From Streptomyces sp. RB17 (GTDB lineage: Bacteria; Actinomycetota; Actinomycetes; Streptomycetales; Streptomycetaceae): a stretch of DNA of 64,000 nt. The position numbers and the translations under genes are program-made. The stretch lies in the NCBI RefSeq assembly GCF_009604455.1, contig NZ_WEGL01000001.1, positions 1,364,001-1,428,000 of the forward strand, read 5' to 3'. The notes under the pieces were generated by a model, which worked only from the letters and a program-made list of their open reading frames with translations, did not search any database and had not been told where the DNA came from. Positions within the stretch are counted from its first letter, which is position 1. Every line of letters begins with the position of its first letter. Positions 16,181-24,480 of the stretch are shown here, in pieces.

Positions 16181-18007
16181 CTACGGGCGGAAGCGCAGAA
16201 CCTGCGGGTCGTGGTCGCTGATCTGGTCGTTGAACTCCGCGTTGATGTGCACGGAGTCGTAGTCGAAGTCGCAGCCGCGGCGGATCGCCGGGCTGATCAG
16301 GATCTGGTCCAGGACCTGCTGGTTGCCCTGGTAGTCGTAGGTGTAACGCTCGCTCTTCGGCAGCGACTTGATCGCCGACCACAGCTCGCCGTCACCCTCG
16401 AGGATCTTCGCGGTCTCGGAGAACTCGAAGTCGTTCATGTCGCCGAGCGCGATGACGTTCGCGTTCTTCTGGACCTTCAGGATGTCCTTGACGAACGCGT
16501 TCACCTCGGTGGCCTGCGCGTGACGCTGGATCTCCGAGCTGCGCGTGGGCGGCTGGTACTGCGAGGTCAGGCCCTGGTCACCGCCCTTGGAGATCAGGTG
16601 GTTGGCGATCACGAAGACGGTCTTGCCGCGGAAGACGAACTGGCCGACCAGCGGCTTGCGGCTGTCCTTCCAGGCCGCGTTCGCCGGGTCGATCCGGCCC
16701 GGGGAGGCCGTGAGCTCGGCCTTGCCGTTCTCCTTGGTGACGCCGACCGCGGTGGTGGAGTCGCCGCCCGCGCGGTCCACGAAGGACACCCGCTCCGGGT
16801 TGAACAGGAACACCTGGCGGATGTTGCCGCCCGGCTCGCCGCCGTCCTGGTCGTTGACCGGGTCGATCGAGCGCCAGTCGTACTTCGGGCCGCCCGCGGC
16901 CACGATCGCGTCGATCAGCTTGTTCACGGTCTGGCTCGCGTCGACCGTGCCGTCGTCCGTGGCGCCGTTGTTGTCCTGGATCTCCTCCAGGGACACGATG
17001 TCCGGCGACTGGAGGTTGTTCACGATCGCGGCGGCGTGCTTGTCGAAGGTGGCGTCGGAGGGGTCGAGGTTCTCGACGTTGTACGTCGCCACCGCCAGCT
17101 CGCGGCCGGACTGCTTCCGGGTCGTCTCGCGCTCCAGGCCGCCGCTCTCCAGCGTGCCGAGCTTGCTCGCGACCAGGGTGTAGCCGCCGTACTGGTTGAA
17201 GTCCAGCGGGCCGGTGGTGGTGCCCTCCAGGGTGTCGCCGACGTTCGCCCTCGGGAAGTCGGCGGTGGCGCCCAGCGACTGGATCTGCAGCCGGCCGGTG
17301 TTCTGCGCGTCGTAGGAGCCGTAGACCGTGCCGCCACTGGGGCTGGGGTGCTCCCACGGCTTCACCGTGACCCACAGCTCGCTGTAGGGGTCGGTGGCGG
17401 TGACCACACGGGTGTCGGCGACCTGGACGTTCATGCCCTCCAGGGACTCGTAGTAGTCCAGGGCGTACTTCGAGGGGTCCAGGGTCAGGCCGTTGATCGA
17501 GCCGCCGGCGGCGGTGTCGCCGTCCGGCGTGTACGCGTCGGGCACCGAGTCCTCGTCGATCACGACGGGTGCCGGGACCGCGTTGCCGGTGGAGACGGTG
17601 GTGATCGTCGGCTTGGTGATCTCCGTCAGCGACTGGTTGCCGGAGGAGGTGCCGCCCGGGACGTACTCGGAGACCGTGCCGGTCACCGTCACCGAGTCGC
17701 CGACCGCGACCTTCGGCGTGGAGCTGGTGAAGACGAAGACGCCCTCGCTGGTGCGCGGGTCGTTGTCCGGGTTCGGGTCCTGGAGCCAGAAACCTCTGGA
17801 GGAGCCGTAGGTGCGCGTGGCCGTGACGATGCCGGGCACGTCCGCCACCTTCTGGCCCGCGAACGGCGATATTCGGGTGGTGCCCTGAATGTCGTGGATG
17901 CGCACCGAGTCGGCGTGCGCGGGAGAGGTGAGGACGATGGCGGACGCCGCGCTGCAGACGGCGGCGACGGTGAGCGCGGCGAGGCGCGCGGAAGACCTGC
18001 TCGGCAA
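16181..18007 (-). CDS. Secreted ExeM/NucH-type endonuclease/exonuclease/phosphatase
   Basis: 608 residues from a TTG start at 18007, which follows GGAGGG in the minus orientation. A Sec-type signal (SSARLAALTVAAVCSAASAIVLTSPAHA) precedes an OB-fold-like lamin-tail/NucH region (VRIHDIQGTTRISPFAGQKVADVPGIVTATR, FWLQDPNPDNDPRTSEGVFVF). The C-terminal half is an exonuclease-endonuclease-phosphatase domain with VATYNVENL, SLEEIQDNNG, VIANHL, ALGDMNDFEFS and ISDHDPQVL (metal and catalytic Asn, Glu, His, Asp). It would degrade extracellular nucleic acid and release phosphate and nucleosides. Longer upstream readings cross into unrelated antisense sequence. Confidence 0.92.
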   Translation of the reverse strand: MPSRSSARLAALTVAAVCSAASAIVLTSPAHADSVRIHDIQGTTRISPFAGQKVADVPGIVTATRTYGSSRGFWLQDPNPDNDPRTSEGVFVFTSSTPKVAVGDSVTVTGTVSEYVPGGTSSGNQSLTEITKPTITTVSTGNAVPAPVVIDEDSVPDAYTPDGDTAAGGSINGLTLDPSKYALDYYESLEGMNVQVADTRVVTATDPYSELWVTVKPWEHPSPSGGTVYGSYDAQNTGRLQIQSLGATADFPRANVGDTLEGTTTGPLDFNQYGGYTLVASKLGTLESGGLERETTRKQSGRELAVATYNVENLDPSDATFDKHAAAIVNNLQSPDIVSLEEIQDNNGATDDGTVDASQTVNKLIDAIVAAGGPKYDWRSIDPVNDQDGGEPGGNIRQVFLFNPERVSFVDRAGGDSTTAVGVTKENGKAELTASPGRIDPANAAWKDSRKPLVGQFVFRGKTVFVIANHLISKGGDQGLTSQYQPPTRSSEIQRHAQATEVNAFVKDILKVQKNANVIALGDMNDFEFSETAKILEGDGELWSAIKSLPKSERYTYDYQGNQQVLDQILISPAIRRGCDFDYDSVHINAEFNDQISDHDPQVLRFRP

Positions 18008-18272
18008 GGGATCCCTCCGGGGACGTGATGATGCGCCGGGACGAGGGTGGTGCGGGAGCGTGTAGGGGTCGTAGCCCTCCGTGACACGCGTAGAGCCGAG
18101 TGAACAGTTGTCCCCCCAACTTCTACGCGCGTCAATCTCCAGCCTGGCGGCGGGAGTTGTCAAGGTTTCGGCCATGTACGGCCGCTGACGAGGAGATGAA
18201 CCGGGCGGCATGGGTGGAAATCCGTCTAGGCTGAGCGGCTGAGCCCGTTCACGGTCCGAGGAGAACCAGCCG

Positions 18273-19700
18273 ATGTCAGACAGCTCCCCCCTGCCGCCCG
18301 TACGGCTGCACCCCGAAGCGGAGCTGGCGCGCGCCGCGCTGTCCACGCCGTTGCTCACCCGCGCCGCTCTCCTCGCCCGCTGGGCCGGGCCCGAGACCCG
18401 CGTGGACGCCGGCGGCGGACTGGTCGAGGAGCAGCTTCCCGCCGCCGCCGAGCTGCTGGGACTGAGCGGCGACGACGCCGCCGCGCACGCGAGCGAGGCC
18501 TGGCGGGTCGCCGTGGATGCCGGGCTGGTCGAGATCGTGGACGAGGAGGCCGGGACGGTCCGGGCCGGCGAGGAGCTGAAACTGCTCACGGGGGGCTCGC
18601 CGGCCGATGTGCTCGCGGTGTGGCTCACCGCGCTGGAGACCGTCGTCGCCGACGCGAGCGTCCCCGATCTGGACGATCTGGTCGGCGCCCTGGACGAGGG
18701 CGGCGAGATCGATTTCTCGTCACTCGACTGGGATCCCGAGGCCGAGGCGGCGTTCCTGGACGGCGTCCTCGGCAATCTGTATCTGCTGACGGTGAGTGAG
18801 GACGGCCCCGGCGAGGGCCCGGTCCCGCTGCCCGCCCTCGCCGCCTCGATGATCGTCCCCGACGACATGGGCGAGCCCACCAACGACGTCCTGGAGCAGG
18901 TCTCCGACGCGATGATGCGGCTCGACGACCAGTTCCGGGTGCTGGAGCCGGTCGGACTGGTGGAGTACCAGCCGGTGGACGAGGCGTTGATGGCCGACGC
19001 CGAGGAGGAGCCCGCGGCGTCGCTGGACGACACCGACGTCGCGCGGTACGGCATGGTCCGGCTCACCCCGCTCGGTGCGTACGGGCTGCGGGCGCGGCTG
19101 CTGGAGGCCGGGTTCCAGGCGCCGGCCGTCGGTGAACTCGCCGACAAGGGCGCGGACGCGCTGTTCGACGGTACGGCCGCGTTCGGCCGGACGGCGGCGC
19201 GCGCCGAGACCGAGCAGTGGCTCGACCGGCGGGAACCGCTCGCCGCGGCACGGGAGTTGCTGGCGGCGGCACGGGGTGCGGACGCGGGCGCGCCGCTGCG
19301 CCGGCTGCGCTGTCAGCAGGCACTGTCCCTGATCGGCGCGGAGGCCGAGCCGGCACTCCGGGAGGTGCTGGACGATCCGGAACTGGGCGGCCTGGCCCGG
19401 GTGTGGCTCAGCGAACGCGGTGCGGCGGGTGTGCCGGCGCCGTCCGAGGAGCTGGTGTTCTGGCTGACCATCGACACGGTGGCCGCGCAGCTGGCGGCCG
19501 AGGGCAACTCCGAGGAGCTGCAGGCGCTGGTGGAGGGGCTGGCCGCGCAGCACAGCGGGTTCTTCTCCGCGGCCTGGCGGGTGGAGCATCCGGCCACGGC
19601 CGATGTGCTGGAGGCGATGGGACGGCTGCATCCCGACAAGAAGGTGGCGAAGGAGGCGCGGAAGGCCGCGTTCAAGGCTCGTTCTCAGTACGGGGCTTGA
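18273..19700 (+). CDS. Conserved hypothetical protein, unknown function
   Basis: 475 residues, acidic and helical, without a signal peptide or membrane segment. I do not recognise a catalytic motif. The N-terminal region (LARAALSTPLLTRAALLARWAGPE) and the later HEAT-like Ala/Leu-rich stretches (RELLAAARGADAGAPLRRLRCQQALSLIGAEAEPALREVL) suggest a helical-repeat scaffold. The C-terminus is basic (HPDKKVAKEARKAAFKARSQYGA). Good codon bias and a clean ATG behind GAGGAGAACC support it as a real gene. The layout resembles conserved Streptomyces chromosome, but no partner is evident. Confidence 0.8.
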   Translation: MSDSSPLPPVRLHPEAELARAALSTPLLTRAALLARWAGPETRVDAGGGLVEEQLPAAAELLGLSGDDAAAHASEAWRVAVDAGLVEIVDEEAGTVRAGEELKLLTGGSPADVLAVWLTALETVVADASVPDLDDLVGALDEGGEIDFSSLDWDPEAEAAFLDGVLGNLYLLTVSEDGPGEGPVPLPALAASMIVPDDMGEPTNDVLEQVSDAMMRLDDQFRVLEPVGLVEYQPVDEALMADAEEEPAASLDDTDVARYGMVRLTPLGAYGLRARLLEAGFQAPAVGELADKGADALFDGTAAFGRTAARAETEQWLDRREPLAAARELLAAARGADAGAPLRRLRCQQALSLIGAEAEPALREVLDDPELGGLARVWLSERGAAGVPAPSEELVFWLTIDTVAAQLAAEGNSEELQALVEGLAAQHSGFFSAAWRVEHPATADVLEAMGRLHPDKKVAKEARKAAFKARSQYGA

Positions 19701-19791
19701 AGAACTCCTTGAGCCGGTCATGGGACGACTTGGGTCCGCCATGGGGTGGAGCATACGGATTCTTGAACATGGGCCTGTGAAGTAGCCCGAT

Positions 19792-19813
19792 GTTCAACTC
19801 CCGTTCAAGGTGC
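19792..19813 (+). promoter_or_regulatory. PHO-box-like direct repeat (two 11-bp units)
   Basis: GTTCAACTCCC (19792-19802) is followed without a gap by GTTCAAGGTGC (19803-19813), two 11-base units each starting GTTCAA. Streptomyces PhoP binds 11-bp direct repeat units with a GTTCA core. The site sits 71 bases before the start of a PhoX-type phosphatase gene, fitting phosphate-starvation control. Confidence 0.55.
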
Positions 19814-19884
19814 GACGGGAGCGTGTGCGCCGAACCGAGGTCCGCCACCCTCCACGGCACTCCCACCGTCTCAGGAGACACACC

Positions 19885-21330
19885 ATGTCGCTCACCCGCA
19901 GGGACTTCGCCAGAAAATCCGCGATCGCCGGTGCCGGGATCGCCCTCGCGGGCAGCGTCGGCGCCCTCGCCACGGCGCCGAACGCCCTCGCCGCGACCGA
20001 CGACGACAGCACCGGGGCGGAGTCGGACGGCGACCACCACGGCGTCGGCTACGGCCCGCTGGTCCCCGACCCGAACGGCATCCTCGCCCTGCCCGCCGGC
20101 TTCGCGTACGAGATCATCACCTACAGCGGCAGGACCACGCTGGAGTCCGGCGAGCTCACCCCGTCCAACCACGACGGCACCGCCACCTTCGAGGGTCCCC
20201 GGGGCACGACCCTCCTCGTCAACAACCACGAGCTCGCCGGTGCCCGCGCCCAGTGGCCGCACCCGGTGCCGCTGGCCGAGGGGCTCGTCTACGACCCGGC
20301 GGCGGCCGGCGGCTGCACCGTCGTCGAGGTCCGCCGCGGCGGAGAGGTCGCCGAGTGGGTCGGCATCGCCGGCACCGCCACCAACTGCGCGGGCGGCAGC
20401 ACCCCGTGGGGCACCTGGCTGACCTGCGAGGAGACCGAGGACAAGGCCGGCAAGAACGGCTTCACCAAGGACCACGGCTATGTCTTCGAGGTCGACCCGG
20501 AGGACCGCCGGGCCAACCGCGACCCCAAGCCGATCAAGGCCCTCGGCCGCTACGCCCACGAGGCCGTCGTCGTCGACCCCAAGCGCGGCCACCTCTACCT
20601 GACCGAGGACGCCGCCGGCCCCAACGGCCTGCTCTACCGCTGGACCCCGCCGGAGGGCTTCCGCCACGGCCGCGGCCGGCTGCGCACCCTCGCCGACGAC
20701 GCCGGTGTGCTCCAGGCCTTCAAGTGCTTCGACTCCGGCGGCAAGTTCGTGGACGACCTGTCCCGGGCCACGAGGATCGGCGCGGTCTACGGCGTCGACT
20801 GGGTGGACGTCCCGGACCGTGACGCCAAGGCCGTGTCGGTGCGCAAGCAGTTCACCGACGGCCAGGTCACCCGCGCCCGCAAGCTGGAGGGCATGTGGTG
20901 GGGTGACGGCGGCGCCTACATCGTCTCCTCCTACGCCCGTGCGGAGAGCCCGGTCCAGCACGACGGCCAGGTCTGGTTCTACGACCCGCGGCGCCGGACC
21001 CTCACCCTGAAGGTGCTGCTCGGTGTGAACCCGGACCCGAGCAAGGACGACGCGTTCGACGGCCCCGACAACATCACCGTCTCCCCGTACGGCGGCCTGG
21101 TCATCGCCGAGGACGGCGAGGGCGTCCAGCACCTGTTCGGCGCCACCGAGAGCGGCCGCACCTACCCGATCGCCCGCAACGAACTCAACATCGGCACCGA
21201 AGCGGAGCCGGAGTACAGCGAGTTCACCGGCGTCACCTTCTCGCCCGACGGGAAGACCCTGTTCGCCAACATCCAGACGCCCGGCATCATGCTCGCGATC
21301 ACGGGGCCGTGGAAGCGGCAGAAGCGGTAA
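19885..21330 (+). CDS. Tat-secreted PhoX-type phosphatase (DUF839)
   Basis: 481 residues. Twin-arginine signal S-L-T-R-R-D-F-A-R-K at the N-terminus with a hydrophobic run and an A-L-A-A cleavage region near residue 38. The body is the DUF839/PhoX beta-propeller: LVNNHELAGA, NCAGGSTPWGTWLTCEET, GRYAHEAVVVDPKRGHLYLTEDAAG, FDGPDNITVSPYGGLVIAEDGEG and FSPDGKTLFANIQTPG, the calcium/iron-binding Glu/Asp-rich loops of the family. It probably releases phosphate from organic esters outside the cell. The upstream PHO-box-like repeat supports that role. Confidence 0.9.
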   Translation: MSLTRRDFARKSAIAGAGIALAGSVGALATAPNALAATDDDSTGAESDGDHHGVGYGPLVPDPNGILALPAGFAYEIITYSGRTTLESGELTPSNHDGTATFEGPRGTTLLVNNHELAGARAQWPHPVPLAEGLVYDPAAAGGCTVVEVRRGGEVAEWVGIAGTATNCAGGSTPWGTWLTCEETEDKAGKNGFTKDHGYVFEVDPEDRRANRDPKPIKALGRYAHEAVVVDPKRGHLYLTEDAAGPNGLLYRWTPPEGFRHGRGRLRTLADDAGVLQAFKCFDSGGKFVDDLSRATRIGAVYGVDWVDVPDRDAKAVSVRKQFTDGQVTRARKLEGMWWGDGGAYIVSSYARAESPVQHDGQVWFYDPRRRTLTLKVLLGVNPDPSKDDAFDGPDNITVSPYGGLVIAEDGEGVQHLFGATESGRTYPIARNELNIGTEAEPEYSEFTGVTFSPDGKTLFANIQTPGIMLAITGPWKRQKR

Positions 21331-21366
21331 CGCGCGACGCGGAGACTAATTCGCTCGCACGTCCAC

Positions 21367-21487
21367 AGCTGCGCCTCCTACAGTGGGATCACAACGTCAC
21401 GCACCTCCCGGTGCGAGGGCGGCGGCTACTTCCCTTTCCAGGAATGAAACAACAGCCGCAGCCGACATGATCTCGGGAGGCGCAGCT
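21367..21487 (+). ncRNA. Structured RNA element upstream of the Y RNA (candidate)
   Basis: AGCTGCGCCTCC (21367-21378) is perfectly complementary to GGAGGCGCAGCT (21476-21487), closing a 97-base interior. The interior folds into a hairpin with arms CGCACC/GGTGCG (21400-21415) and a second with GCGGCT/AGCCGC (21422-21427 with 21454-21459), whose loop contains a TTCC/GGAA pairing. It ends one base before the Y RNA stem begins. It could be a second Y-type RNA, part of one longer transcript, or a leader element. I see no riboswitch consensus. Strand is inferred from the neighbours. Confidence 0.45.
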
Positions 21488-21488
21488 C

Positions 21489-21642
21489 ATGGTGGGTGTC
21501 CGGTGCGCAGGCAGCGGATACTTCATGGGGATCAGAAGGTTGCGGGTTCGACTCCCGTCACCGGCTTCGGGTCGGTGTAGCTCAATGGACAGAGCATCTG
21601 ACCAAGGACCGTCGCCGACTCTCGACCTCGGACACCCTCCAT
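21489..21642 (+). ncRNA. yrlA: Bacterial Y RNA (YrlA type) with permuted tRNA-like module
   Basis: Terminal stem: ATGG-T-GGGTGTCCG (21489-21502) pairs with CGGACACCC-T-CCAT (21629-21642), 13 bp with one T-T mismatch, the expected Ro60-binding helix. The centre is a circularly permuted tRNA: anticodon-stem strand TCAGA (21532-21536), variable loop, T arm GCGGG-TTCGACT-CCCGT (21542-21558), acceptor strand CACCGGC (21559-21565), closing loop TTCGG, acceptor strand GTCGGTG (21571-21577), U8-A9, D arm GCTC-AATGGACA-GAGC (21580-21595) and anticodon-stem strand TCTGA (21597-21601). Y RNAs with tRNA-like domains are known partners of bacterial Ro60. The TROVE gene starts 48 bases downstream. Transcript ends are not determined. 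Confidence 0.88.
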
Positions 21643-21689
21643 TTGCCGCGCCTCCCTCCGAAATGGCAAAGAATTCGGGGGAATTCACC

Positions 21690-23273
21690 ATGGCGCGATT
21701 CAACACGCGGTTCGCCACGGCGCGGCCGACCTCGCCCGTCACCACCACCGGCCGCGCGCTGCGGACCTACGAGGGCGGCCGGGGCCACGAGCGCGACGCA
21801 CGCTCCGAGCTCTTTCTGCTCGCCGTCTCCAACTTCGTGACGCGGAGCACCTTCTACGAGTCCGGCACCGACCGCGACGACCGGTTCGCGAAGCTCGTGC
21901 GCGACCTCGCGGTGACGGACCCGGACTGGACGGCCGGTCTGCTCGGCTGGCTGCGCGGTGAGGGCCACATGCGGACGGCGTCGATCGTCGGTGCCGCCGA
22001 GTACGTGCACGCCCGGCTCGCCGCCGGGGCCACCGACGGCCCGTCGAACCGGCAGGTCGTGGACTCCGTGCTCCAGCGCCCGGACGAGCCCGGCGAGTTG
22101 CTCGCGTACTGGACGTCCACATACGGCCGTGCCGTGCCCAAGCCCGTCAAGCGCGGGGTGGCCGACGCCGTACGACGGCTGTACCACGCCAAGTCGCTGC
22201 TGAAGTACGACACCGCGTCCAAGGGGTACCGCTTCGGCGACATCCTCAACCTGGTGCACGCGGCACCGGACCCGGACAAGCCGTGGCAGGGCGCGCTGTT
22301 CCAGTACGCGCTCGACCGCCGGCACCACCCGGAGACCGCCGCTCCGCCCGCGCCCCTGCCGGTGCTCACCGCGCACCGCGAGCTGATGGCACTGCCGGTC
22401 GGGGAGCGTCGGGCGGTCGTCACCTCGCCCGGCGGCGCCGAGCGGCTCGCGGCAGCCGGCCTCACCTGGGAGGCGCTGGCCGGCTGGCTCCAGGGCCCGA
22501 TGGACAAGGCGGCCTGGGAGGCCGTGATCCCGTCCATGGGCGCGATGGCGCTCGTCCGCAACCTGCGCAACTTCGACGAGGCCGGGGTGTCCGACGAGGT
22601 CGCGGCCCGGGTGGCGGCGAGGATCAGCGACCCGGAACAGGTGGCGCGGTCGCGGCAGTTCCCCTTCCGCTATCTCGCCGCCTACCGGCACGCGCCGTCG
22701 CTGCGCTGGTCGTACCCGCTGGAGCGGGCGCTCGGCCACTCGCTGGCGAACGTGCCCGCGCTGCCGGGCCGGACGCTGGTGCTGGTCGACCGGTCGGGCT
22801 CGATGTTCTGGGCGCAGTCCCGGGACCGCTCGGAGCTCACCCGGGCCGACGCGGCGGCGATCTTCGGCACCGCGCTCGCGCTGCGGGCGGCCGACGCCGA
22901 CCTCGTCCAGTTCGGCTCGACCAGCGACAAGGTGCGGTTCCGCAAGGGCGAGTCGGTGCTGAAGATCCTGGAGCGCTTCGGCAACCTGGGCGGCACCGAC
23001 ACCACCGACGCGCTGCGCCGGCACTACAGGAAGCACGACCGGGTGCTGATCGTCACCGACGAGCAGTACGCCCCGAACCGGCACGGCGACCCGACCGAGC
23101 AGATCCCGGCCCGGGTGCCCGTCTACACCTGGAACCTGGAGGGCTACCGGGCGGGCCACGGACCGTCGGGCACGGGCAACCGGCACACCTTCGGCGGCCT
23201 TTCGGACGCTGCCTTCCGGATGGTGCCCCTGCTCGAGGCGGCCGACGACAGCCGCTGGCCGTGGCAGGCCTGA
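21690..23273 (+). CDS. rsr: Ro60 orthologue (TROVE and vWA domains), Y RNA-binding protein
   Basis: 527 residues. Residues 1-330 are the HEAT-repeat ring of the TROVE module (ALRTYEGGRGHERDARSELFLLAVSNFVTRSTFYESGTDRDDRF, VKRGVADAVRRLYHAKSLLKYD, MGAMALVRNLRNFDEAG). The C-terminal von Willebrand A domain has a MIDAS D-x-S-x-S (LVDRSGSMF) and GGTDTTDAL. The start is ATG 21690 with GGGGG upstream; the longer in-frame reading runs through the Y RNA and is rejected. The protein binds a Y RNA on its ring and, in Deinococcus, links to exoribonucleases for structured RNA decay and stress survival. Local evidence is the adjacent Y RNA. Confidence 0.93.
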   Translation: MARFNTRFATARPTSPVTTTGRALRTYEGGRGHERDARSELFLLAVSNFVTRSTFYESGTDRDDRFAKLVRDLAVTDPDWTAGLLGWLRGEGHMRTASIVGAAEYVHARLAAGATDGPSNRQVVDSVLQRPDEPGELLAYWTSTYGRAVPKPVKRGVADAVRRLYHAKSLLKYDTASKGYRFGDILNLVHAAPDPDKPWQGALFQYALDRRHHPETAAPPAPLPVLTAHRELMALPVGERRAVVTSPGGAERLAAAGLTWEALAGWLQGPMDKAAWEAVIPSMGAMALVRNLRNFDEAGVSDEVAARVAARISDPEQVARSRQFPFRYLAAYRHAPSLRWSYPLERALGHSLANVPALPGRTLVLVDRSGSMFWAQSRDRSELTRADAAAIFGTALALRAADADLVQFGSTSDKVRFRKGESVLKILERFGNLGGTDTTDALRRHYRKHDRVLIVTDEQYAPNRHGDPTEQIPARVPVYTWNLEGYRAGHGPSGTGNRHTFGGLSDAAFRMVPLLEAADDSRWPWQA

Positions 23274-23292
23274 ACGGTGTCCGTCCCTGAAC

Positions 23293-23324
23293 GTGGCCCG
23301 CACTTCTACGGGGGTGCGGGCCAC
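23293..23324 (+). terminator. 11-bp perfect hairpin after the Ro60 gene
   Basis: GTGGCCCGCAC (23293-23303) pairs with GTGCGGGCCAC (23314-23324) around a 10-base loop, 20 bases after the TROVE stop codon. Typical GC-rich terminator without a long T run. Confidence 0.82.
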
Positions 23325-23512
23325 ACCGATGAGCAGGCCGAGCGGTACCCACGGGGGCACGTACGACATCTCCGGTGTCCACTCTGGGGCCCTGCGGCCG
23401 GCACGTGCGCCGAGGGCCTGCAGCGCCCTGTTCCAGCCCTGTTCCGGACGCGTTCGTGCCGACGCCGTGCCCGGGGGCGGGGGCATGATGGAACCACCGG
23501 TCCTCCTCCACC

Positions 23513-23839
23513 GTGTGGCTCGATCCCGCGGCGGCCGGCGCCGCGTCCTGGACGGAGCTGCAGCGCCTGCTGGCGGAGCCCTTTCCGTTCTGCACGGACC
23601 GCTTCCCGCGCTTCATCCCGCACCTCTCGCTCGGGCGCACCCGTGTCCCGCGCGTCCTCGCCGCCGAATGTGCCACCCGGCTCGGGACGCTGCACGTGGC
23701 CGAGATCGCCGTGCTGTCCCGCCGGGGTGACGGGCCCATGCGGACACGCGCCACGATCGGCCCGGGCACCGGCGCGGTACGCCGTCACCTCGGCCCGGAA
23801 CCGGCGGCCGGCGGATACGAGCCACCCGAGCGGCACTGA
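23513..23839 (+). pseudogene. 2'-5' RNA ligase-like (2H phosphoesterase) C-terminal fragment
   Basis: The reading [44 protein letters not shown] carries one H-x-S-x-G-type motif (PHLSLGR), the second of two His motifs in 2H phosphoesterases such as 2'-5' RNA ligases. It is followed by the usual [21 protein letters not shown] end. The first motif and N-terminal half are absent from every upstream frame, and no ribosome-binding site is seen, so I call it a truncated remnant. It lies beside the Ro60 gene, another RNA-processing family, possibly by chance. Confidence 0.55.
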
Positions 23840-23900
23840 CCGGGCCGACTAGGTCTCGCTAGGATGTGGAGACAATCCCCGGTTTGCGAGGAGTTTCTGG

Positions 23901-24479
23901 ATGCCGCGGGTCAGGCCCATGCGCGCGGACGCTCGGCGCAACTACGAGCGGTTGCTGAAGGTCGCGGCGGAGGCCTTCGCCGAGCACGGCGAGAACGCGT
24001 CACTGGACGACATCGCCAAGCGGGCGGGCGTCGGCTCCGGCACGCTCTACCGGCACTTCCCGACCCGGCAGGCGCTGCTGGAGGCCGCGTACGTGGACCG
24101 GATCGAGGCGCTGGGGGCACGGGCCGACGAACTGGCGAGGGAACTGCCGCCGGGTGAGGCGCTGGTGGAGTGGCTGGACGCGGTGTGTGTCGGGGTGATC
24201 CAGGTGCGCGGCCTGAAGGCCCTGCTGGGCTCGGCCGTCACCGACGGCGGTTCCCTCGCGGCCACGGCCTGCGGCACCCATATGAAGGACGCGGCGCGGC
24301 GGCTGGTGGAGGCGGCGCAGCGGGAGGGCGGCCTGCGGGGGGACGTCGAGCCGCTCGAGGTGCTGCGCCTGGCGCATGGCGTGGCGTCGGCGTCGGAGCT
24401 GGCGGACGGGGAGGGGAGGCAGCTCCGCCGGTATCTGTCACTGCTGATGGAGGGACTGCGGCCGGGCGGGGAGGCCTGA
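23901..24479 (+). CDS. TetR-family transcriptional regulator
   Basis: 192 residues with a standard TetR N-terminus (ADARRNYERLLKVAAEAFAEHGENASLDDIAKRAGVGSGTLYRHFPTRQALLEAAY). The C-terminal domain (SAVTDGGSLAATACGTHMKDAARRLVEAAQREGG) resembles the SbtR-like C-domain common in streptomycete TetR proteins. ATG 23901 follows GAGGAG; an alternative ATG six codons downstream is less well placed. No divergent partner exists, so its target is not apparent. Confidence 0.9.
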   Translation: MPRVRPMRADARRNYERLLKVAAEAFAEHGENASLDDIAKRAGVGSGTLYRHFPTRQALLEAAYVDRIEALGARADELARELPPGEALVEWLDAVCVGVIQVRGLKALLGSAVTDGGSLAATACGTHMKDAARRLVEAAQREGGLRGDVEPLEVLRLAHGVASASELADGEGRQLRRYLSLLMEGLRPGGEA

Positions 24480-24480
24480 G

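Noticed and set aside
18060..18110. PHO box upstream of the secreted nuclease
   Set aside because: One GTTCAC-like unit is visible on the minus strand but no second 11-bp unit follows it.
16181..19147. A 988-residue secreted protein on the minus strand
   Set aside because: Everything before residue about 380 is antisense to the gene at 18273-19700; a TTG start with a good Shine-Dalgarno sequence and signal peptide lies at 18007.
21540..21601. A tRNA gene suggested by GGTTCGACTCCC and TAGCTCAATGGACAGAGC
   Set aside because: The T arm comes before the D arm and the acceptor strands are joined by a loop, so it is a permuted tRNA-like module of a Y RNA, not a tRNA gene.
21489..21689. N-terminal extension of the Ro60 protein
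   Set aside because: The in-frame extension is translated Y RNA sequence. The ATG at 21690 has GGGGG upstream and begins the conserved TROVE sequence.
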